A DNA stretch of 8,618 nt from Deinococcus sp. (lineage in GTDB: Bacteria; Deinococcota; Deinococci; Deinococcales; Thermaceae): NCBI GenBank assembly GCA_023382135.1, contig JAMCQK010000092.1, forward strand, positions 1 to 8,618, given 5' to 3'. The notes beneath the pieces were generated by a model. The model worked only from the letters and a program-made list of their open reading frames with translations. It made no database searches and was not told the DNA's origin. Below, one piece after another: positions 5,539 through 8,618 of this stretch. Made by a program: the position numbers and the translations under genes. Positions within the stretch are counted from its first letter, which is position 1. Every line of letters starts with the position of its first letter.

Positions 5539-6191
5539 CAGAGCGCCTCAGCCACACGCCGAAAGACCTCGGGCATCTCTGGTTTTTCCGCAGTATTGGC
5601 CCAGGAAAATCTCAGGTCGCGCAGGCCGCCTTCTCCGACCCCCATGCCCTTGGGGAACAGCGGGCGGTAGTCCAGGGTGCCCACTGTTCCTTGGCCGCCA
5701 AATGCTTCGCGGAAGCGGGCCACCTCCTTTGGATGACCAAACGTGAAGGCATACAAGGTGTTCTGGTGCTGCCACATAAAGCGCGGCTTCAGGGAGACCT
5801 CAAGAGCGCCCTCCCTGGATAGAAAACACCGGTCACGCCCTGGGCGCAGTCGCAGGGTGGCCTCGAGAACTTCCCCCAACGCCCCAAAACTTCCTACCAG
5901 CGGCCTTACCAGGTCGTAACCTTGCACGTTCTTGACCACTTTCCCCCCCGCGTTCACCAGGCGCCCTTTTGGGCTTCTGAACTTTGCCCCAAGCACTTCC
6001 GGGGCAAAGAAAAAAGCCTGCCCAAAGCCCCCACGCTGCAAGAGACCGCCAAGCCCGCCAGGAAGCTCCACCGGCGGGAAAGGCGGGAAAAGACCTTTGG
6101 GCAAGGCCTCCCAGATCTCCAGCAGCGGGGTTTCTCCCGTGGCGGAGAAATACTGGTCCTTGGCGGAAACCTCGATCACCGGCACCTTCAC
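5538..6191 (-). CDS. Short GlcE-like FAD-binding protein
   Basis: The core RLVNAGGKVVKNVQGYDL, then VRPLVGSFGALGEVLEATLRLRP (residues 77-117), is the signature of GlcE, the FAD-domain subunit of glycolate oxidase. GlcE works with GlcD and the iron-sulfur subunit GlcF. The protein has 217 residues against about 350 for GlcE. It lacks the N-terminal subdomain that carries the glycine-rich FAD pyrophosphate loop and starts within the region usually following it (ATGETPLLEIWEALPKG). No coding space upstream could hold the missing part: an in-frame TAG lies two codons before the GTG start, and the esterase ends 57 bases away. It may be a natural short form, a truncated relic, or part of a two-protein complex. 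A GTG two codons in (6185) is an alternative start, 6 bases after TAGCAT. No glcD or glcF is in view. FAD binding is therefore uncertain. Confidence 0.8.
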   Translation of the reverse strand: MKVPVIEVSAKDQYFSATGETPLLEIWEALPKGLFPPFPPVELPGGLGGLLQRGGFGQAFFFAPEVLGAKFRSPKGRLVNAGGKVVKNVQGYDLVRPLVGSFGALGEVLEATLRLRPGRDRCFLSREGALEVSLKPRFMWQHQNTLYAFTFGHPKEVARFREAFGGQGTVGTLDYRPLFPKGMGVGEGGLRDLRFSWANTAEKPEMPEVFRRVAEAL

Positions 6192-6205
6192 ATGCTAAAC
6201 GTTCT

Positions 6206-6227
6206 GGCAAGGTGGCCACCACCTGCC
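6206..6227 (-). other. Hairpin between the esterase and GlcE-like genes
   Basis: Read on the minus strand, GGCAGGTGG pairs with CCACCTTGCC around a TGG loop, giving nine pairs with one bulged base; it contains the perfect 10-base palindrome GGTGGCCACC (6211-6220). It lies 21 bases past the esterase stop. It may end or attenuate the esterase transcript. The following AGAACGTTT has only a three-base T-run, so this is a weak terminator candidate. Confidence 0.35.
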
Positions 6228-6248
6228 GCCTTGCTTACCATCCAGTTG

Positions 6249-7769
6249 TTACTGAAACATGGCGCAGCGCTCCACCAAGGGGTCGGGAATCACGCTCAAG
6301 GTGGTGTCGATGCGGAGGGCGGAGCCGCTTTGATAACTGGGCCAGCCGCCTGGGTCGCCGGACCTGGCAAAGTTGGTCCAGCGTTCCTGCAGCTCCTTGG
6401 CAAGCAGCTGGCCTTGTTCCAGTGCCGGCGCGGTGGAAAAGAGCATCCAGAACGGCCAGGCGGCCTCTGTTCCAAACAAAAGCGGAATTTCGATACCGTG
6501 AAAGCTTCCAAGCTGGGGGAAGACCGGTGAAACATAGGTGACCAGATAGGCATAGGTGGGAGCATAGCGGGACTGTGCGCGGGCGGCCTCGAGGCTGGGA
6601 CACACCAAGGTCCTATCCGACTGAAAATACGCCCATGCTTCGCGCGGGTCGGGGTTGCGCCGTTGGTACACCTTCAACCCCTCTTCGGCCCGGTCGTTGA
6701 GCACGGGTTTTGCGCGCTCGAGCCAGCTGGCCCAGTCTCCTGGTCCGGCGGGAACGTCACCCCAAGTCTCCTGCGAGGTGGCCCCGGCAATCAGCGGCAT
6801 ACCTTGGGCGGCACCTTGGCGCAAGGCATCCAGCGGCATTTTGTTCAACACGTAGCCATCAACATGAGGCTTGTAGGGGCCACTGGCGAACCCAACCGAT
6901 TCCAGCGATCTGAGCGCGGCACCGATATCCAGATCGGCGGGCGGGAAGAAACTCGCAAGCGGCAGCGCCCGCAAACAGGCGGCATCACCCCCAGGGCAGC
7001 CGAGCGCTCCGGCAATTTGCAGCCCCGACTTGAAACCTTGCGCCAGCGTTTTTACGTACTCGCAGCCGCCGGACTGCAAAATGGCCTTGTGAAAAAGCCC
7101 CTTGGAAAGCGGGCTCGCGAGCAAAGCGCATACCGACATTCCCCCCGCCGAGTGGCCAAACAGCGTTACGTTCCCGGGGTTTCCGCCAAAAAAGCCGATG
7201 TTGCGCCGAACCCAGGCCAGCGCCTCCAGCTGGTCGAGCAGGCCGTAGTTGCCCGCCGAGCGGTCTTGGTCCTCCGCCTGGAATGCCGGCGCGCCTAAAA
7301 AACCAAGAACGCCCAAGCGGTAGTTAATCGTCACAACCACGGCGCCCCGCATGGCCAGGCTTGTCCCGTCGTAGATCTGCTCCGCGCCGCTACCGTTAGT
7401 AAAGCTTCCCCCGTGGACGAAGACCATCACCGGCCATCCGCCAGCGGGTGGCTTGGCCACTGGCATCCAGATGTTGAGGTTCAAACAGTCTTCGCTCTGG
7501 GGCGGTAGAAACCCTCCCAGACGTGAGGCCAGGCTGCCGCGCTGGGGGCAGGCGGGACCAGGCCGAGTGGCTTCGAGCACCCCCTCCCACTCCGTTACCA
7601 TTACCGGCCTTTTCCAACGCGCCGCCTTGGCGTAGGGAATCCCCAGGAAGTAGGCCACTTTGAAAGCCTCGTTTACGCCTCCTCTGAGCGGCCCCGCTGG
7701 CGTGGAGATGTAGAAGCTTTGCGCAAAGGCCACCGGGAGCAAAAATCCAATTACCAGGATGCGCCACAT
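6249..7769 (-). CDS. Secreted type-B carboxylesterase
   Basis: An alpha/beta-hydrolase of the carboxylesterase/PnbA family, which hydrolyses carboxylic esters. There are 506 residues from ATG 7769. A signal peptide (MWRILVIGFLLPVAFAQ, cleavage near residue 16-17) predicts export; there is no lipobox. Seen: HGG oxyanion hole at 119-121; EDCLNLN at 93-99, with Cys95 and Cys74 likely forming the family disulfide; nucleophile Ser207 in FGHSAGG, where most relatives have GESAGG; acid Glu334 in ATSQETW; and His424 in GSFHGIEIPLLFG. The triad is complete, so activity is expected; the natural substrate is unknown. The start is fixed by the signal peptide and by GGAG (7776-7779) six bases upstream. 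The frame is open to 7895, but that would overlap plsX and hide the signal peptide. The gene follows plsX by 76 bases, with an inverted repeat between. Confidence 0.92.
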   Translation of the reverse strand: MWRILVIGFLLPVAFAQSFYISTPAGPLRGGVNEAFKVAYFLGIPYAKAARWKRPVMVTEWEGVLEATRPGPACPQRGSLASRLGGFLPPQSEDCLNLNIWMPVAKPPAGGWPVMVFVHGGSFTNGSGAEQIYDGTSLAMRGAVVVTINYRLGVLGFLGAPAFQAEDQDRSAGNYGLLDQLEALAWVRRNIGFFGGNPGNVTLFGHSAGGMSVCALLASPLSKGLFHKAILQSGGCEYVKTLAQGFKSGLQIAGALGCPGGDAACLRALPLASFFPPADLDIGAALRSLESVGFASGPYKPHVDGYVLNKMPLDALRQGAAQGMPLIAGATSQETWGDVPAGPGDWASWLERAKPVLNDRAEEGLKVYQRRNPDPREAWAYFQSDRTLVCPSLEAARAQSRYAPTYAYLVTYVSPVFPQLGSFHGIEIPLLFGTEAAWPFWMLFSTAPALEQGQLLAKELQERWTNFARSGDPGGWPSYQSGSALRIDTTLSVIPDPLVERCAMFQ

Positions 7770-7775
7770 CGAAGA

Positions 7776-7779
7776 CTCC
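7776..7779 (-). promoter_or_regulatory. Ribosome binding site of the esterase gene
   Basis: GGAG on the minus strand, six bases before ATG 7769. It is the only clear Shine-Dalgarno sequence seen before a gene start in this window, and it supports this start over the upstream ones. Confidence 0.6.
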
Positions 7780-7791
7780 GCTTGCACCAAG

Positions 7792-7818
7792 AGGGTCAGC
7801 ATACCGCTGGATGACCCT
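7792..7818. promoter_or_regulatory. 7-bp inverted repeat upstream of the esterase gene
   Basis: AGGGTCA (7792-7798) and TGACCCT (7812-7818) are exact complements with a 13-base centre. On the minus strand TATGCT (7803-7798), a possible -10, overlaps the repeat. This suggests either an operator on an esterase promoter or a hairpin after plsX. There is no T-run, and no good -35 was found. Confidence 0.4.
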
Positions 7819-7845
7819 GCGAATTGTGACGGCCCCGCACCCCGT

Positions 7846-8618
7846 TCAGTTTGCGGGCTGTGCCAGTTGTTGAATCCCGCTCCGTACGCGTTCAACCATC
7901 TGGGCCTCTACGGCCTGCTGGGCCCGGACCAGGGCGCTTCTTACCGCTCGGGCGCCGGCGGAGCCGTGGCCAATGAACACCGGGCCCTCCACCCCCAAAA
8001 GCGGCATGGCGCCGTACTCGGACGGGTCCAGCCTGGCTCGCAGTTTGTGCAACGCGCCCCGCACCAAGAGCGCGCCCAGCCTGGCCGCCAGCGTGCTGCT
8101 AAGCGCTTCCCGCACCCACTTGAAGATGGCGCGCGCCTCGCCCGAGGAAAGCTTGAGCACCACGTTGCCGGTAAAACCGTCGGCAATCACCACGTCGGTG
8201 GTGCCCCTGAAAATGTCGCGCCCCTCCACGTTGCCATGAAAGCGGATGCCAGGAGTTGTTTTCAGCAGCGGATAAGTTTCCAGTACCAGCTGGTTCCCCT
8301 TGCCTTCTTCCTCGCCAATCGAAAGCAAGCCCACGGTGGGTTCCTTGACCCCCTGGGCTTCGGCGTAAGCGCTGGCCATCACCGCAAACTGCACCAGGAA
8401 GTTTGGCCGGCAGTCCATGTTGGTGCCGCCGTCACTCAGGTACACCGTTCCCTTCTCGCTTGGGAGCTCAATTAGCAGAGTGGGACGTTCCACCCCTGGT
8501 ATGCGCCCGAGGCCAAAAAGCGCCGCGGCCAGGGTGGCGCCCGAGTGCCCCATCGAGACCACCGCCGAGGCCTGGCCCTGCTTCAAAAGCGCCATGCACT
8601 TATTGATGGAGGCGTCTC
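7846..8618 (-). CDS. plsX: Phosphate acyltransferase PlsX (5' partial)
   Basis: PlsX converts acyl-ACP and phosphate to acyl-phosphate, the donor for PlsY in membrane phospholipid synthesis; it is a peripheral membrane enzyme. The frame stays open to the window edge (DASINKC before Met at 8595), so about 257 of the usual 330-340 residues are present and the N terminus (normally with DAMGGD) is missing. Seen: ALLKQGQASAVVSMGHSGA, where most relatives have SAGNTGA; LSDGGTNMDCRP, usually DVGANVDCKP; GLLSIGEEEGKGN; FHGNVEGRDIFRGTTDVVIADGFTGNVVLK; and the C-terminal YGAMPLLGVEGPVFIGHG. The order of conserved blocks is complete for the visible part. The variants at the first two motifs are probably lineage-specific. 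It is the first visible gene of a minus-strand run. Confidence 0.95.
   Translation of the reverse strand, partial: DASINKCMALLKQGQASAVVSMGHSGATLAAALFGLGRIPGVERPTLLIELPSEKGTVYLSDGGTNMDCRPNFLVQFAVMASAYAEAQGVKEPTVGLLSIGEEEGKGNQLVLETYPLLKTTPGIRFHGNVEGRDIFRGTTDVVIADGFTGNVVLKLSSGEARAIFKWVREALSSTLAARLGALLVRGALHKLRARLDPSEYGAMPLLGVEGPVFIGHGSAGARAVRSALVRAQQAVEAQMVERVRSGIQQLAQPAN

Noticed and set aside
5922..6541. Overlapping plus-strand open frames of 185-202 codons
   Set aside because: They are antisense to the GlcE-like and esterase genes, have low-complexity Pro/Arg/Gly-rich translations and no recognisable domain.
6663..7298. 211-codon plus-strand open frame
   Set aside because: It is antisense to the esterase, which carries a complete catalytic triad; the translation has no recognisable features.
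7770..7895. 42-codon N-terminal extension of the esterase
   Set aside because: It would overlap plsX and place the signal peptide internally, while ATG 7769 has a good Shine-Dalgarno site.
7759..8475. 238-codon plus-strand open frame
   Set aside because: It is antisense to plsX and the esterase start; PlsX motifs are clear on the other strand.

Overview
The window (8618 bases, GC-rich coding sequence) looks like a chromosome segment of a Deinococcota/Thermales bacterium. A Meiothermus-type genome is my best guess, because the GC content is lower than in typical Thermus. The evidence is the protein sequences themselves, the many CTCGAG (Leu-Glu) codon pairs, the scarcity of Shine-Dalgarno sequences, and -10 boxes lying a few bases before start codons, as expected for leaderless transcripts. 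No rRNA, tRNA, CRISPR array or intact transposon was seen.

Left part, plus strand (1-3778). It begins with the 3' two thirds of a UbiD-family decarboxylase gene, probably for menaquinone synthesis. A GC-rich palindrome cluster follows, then a gene for a small secreted protein of unknown function. Next is a short, apparently truncated gene. It runs into an AT-richer non-coding stretch (about 2070-2300) that carries a 105-base element with perfect 13-base terminal inverted repeats and two internal hairpins. A HemC (porphobilinogen deaminase) homologue then starts directly after a perfect palindrome and a -10 box. This HemC is unusual: the cofactor cysteine, the catalytic aspartate and several substrate-binding residues are replaced, yet the frame is intact. 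A PerR-like Fur-family regulator follows with its own promoter.

Middle (3783-6191). folC (plus strand) closely follows the regulator gene. It meets folK (minus strand) tail to tail with a 26-base overlap, and a perfect hairpin places the folK stop codon in its loop. FolC and FolK both serve folate synthesis. folK is translationally coupled (TGATG) to an upstream GlcE-like FAD-domain gene, which is short and lacks the usual N-terminal part of the fold.

Right part, minus strand (6249-8618). This holds a secreted type-B carboxylesterase with an intact catalytic triad, then the 3' three quarters of plsX (phospholipid synthesis), cut by the window edge. The minus-strand order plsX - esterase - GlcE-like - folK could be one loose transcription unit, but the inverted repeats in both gaps around the esterase suggest breaks or control points.

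The most interesting features are the catalytically degenerate HemC homologue beside a PerR-type regulator, and the structured inverted-repeat element between it and the truncated gene.
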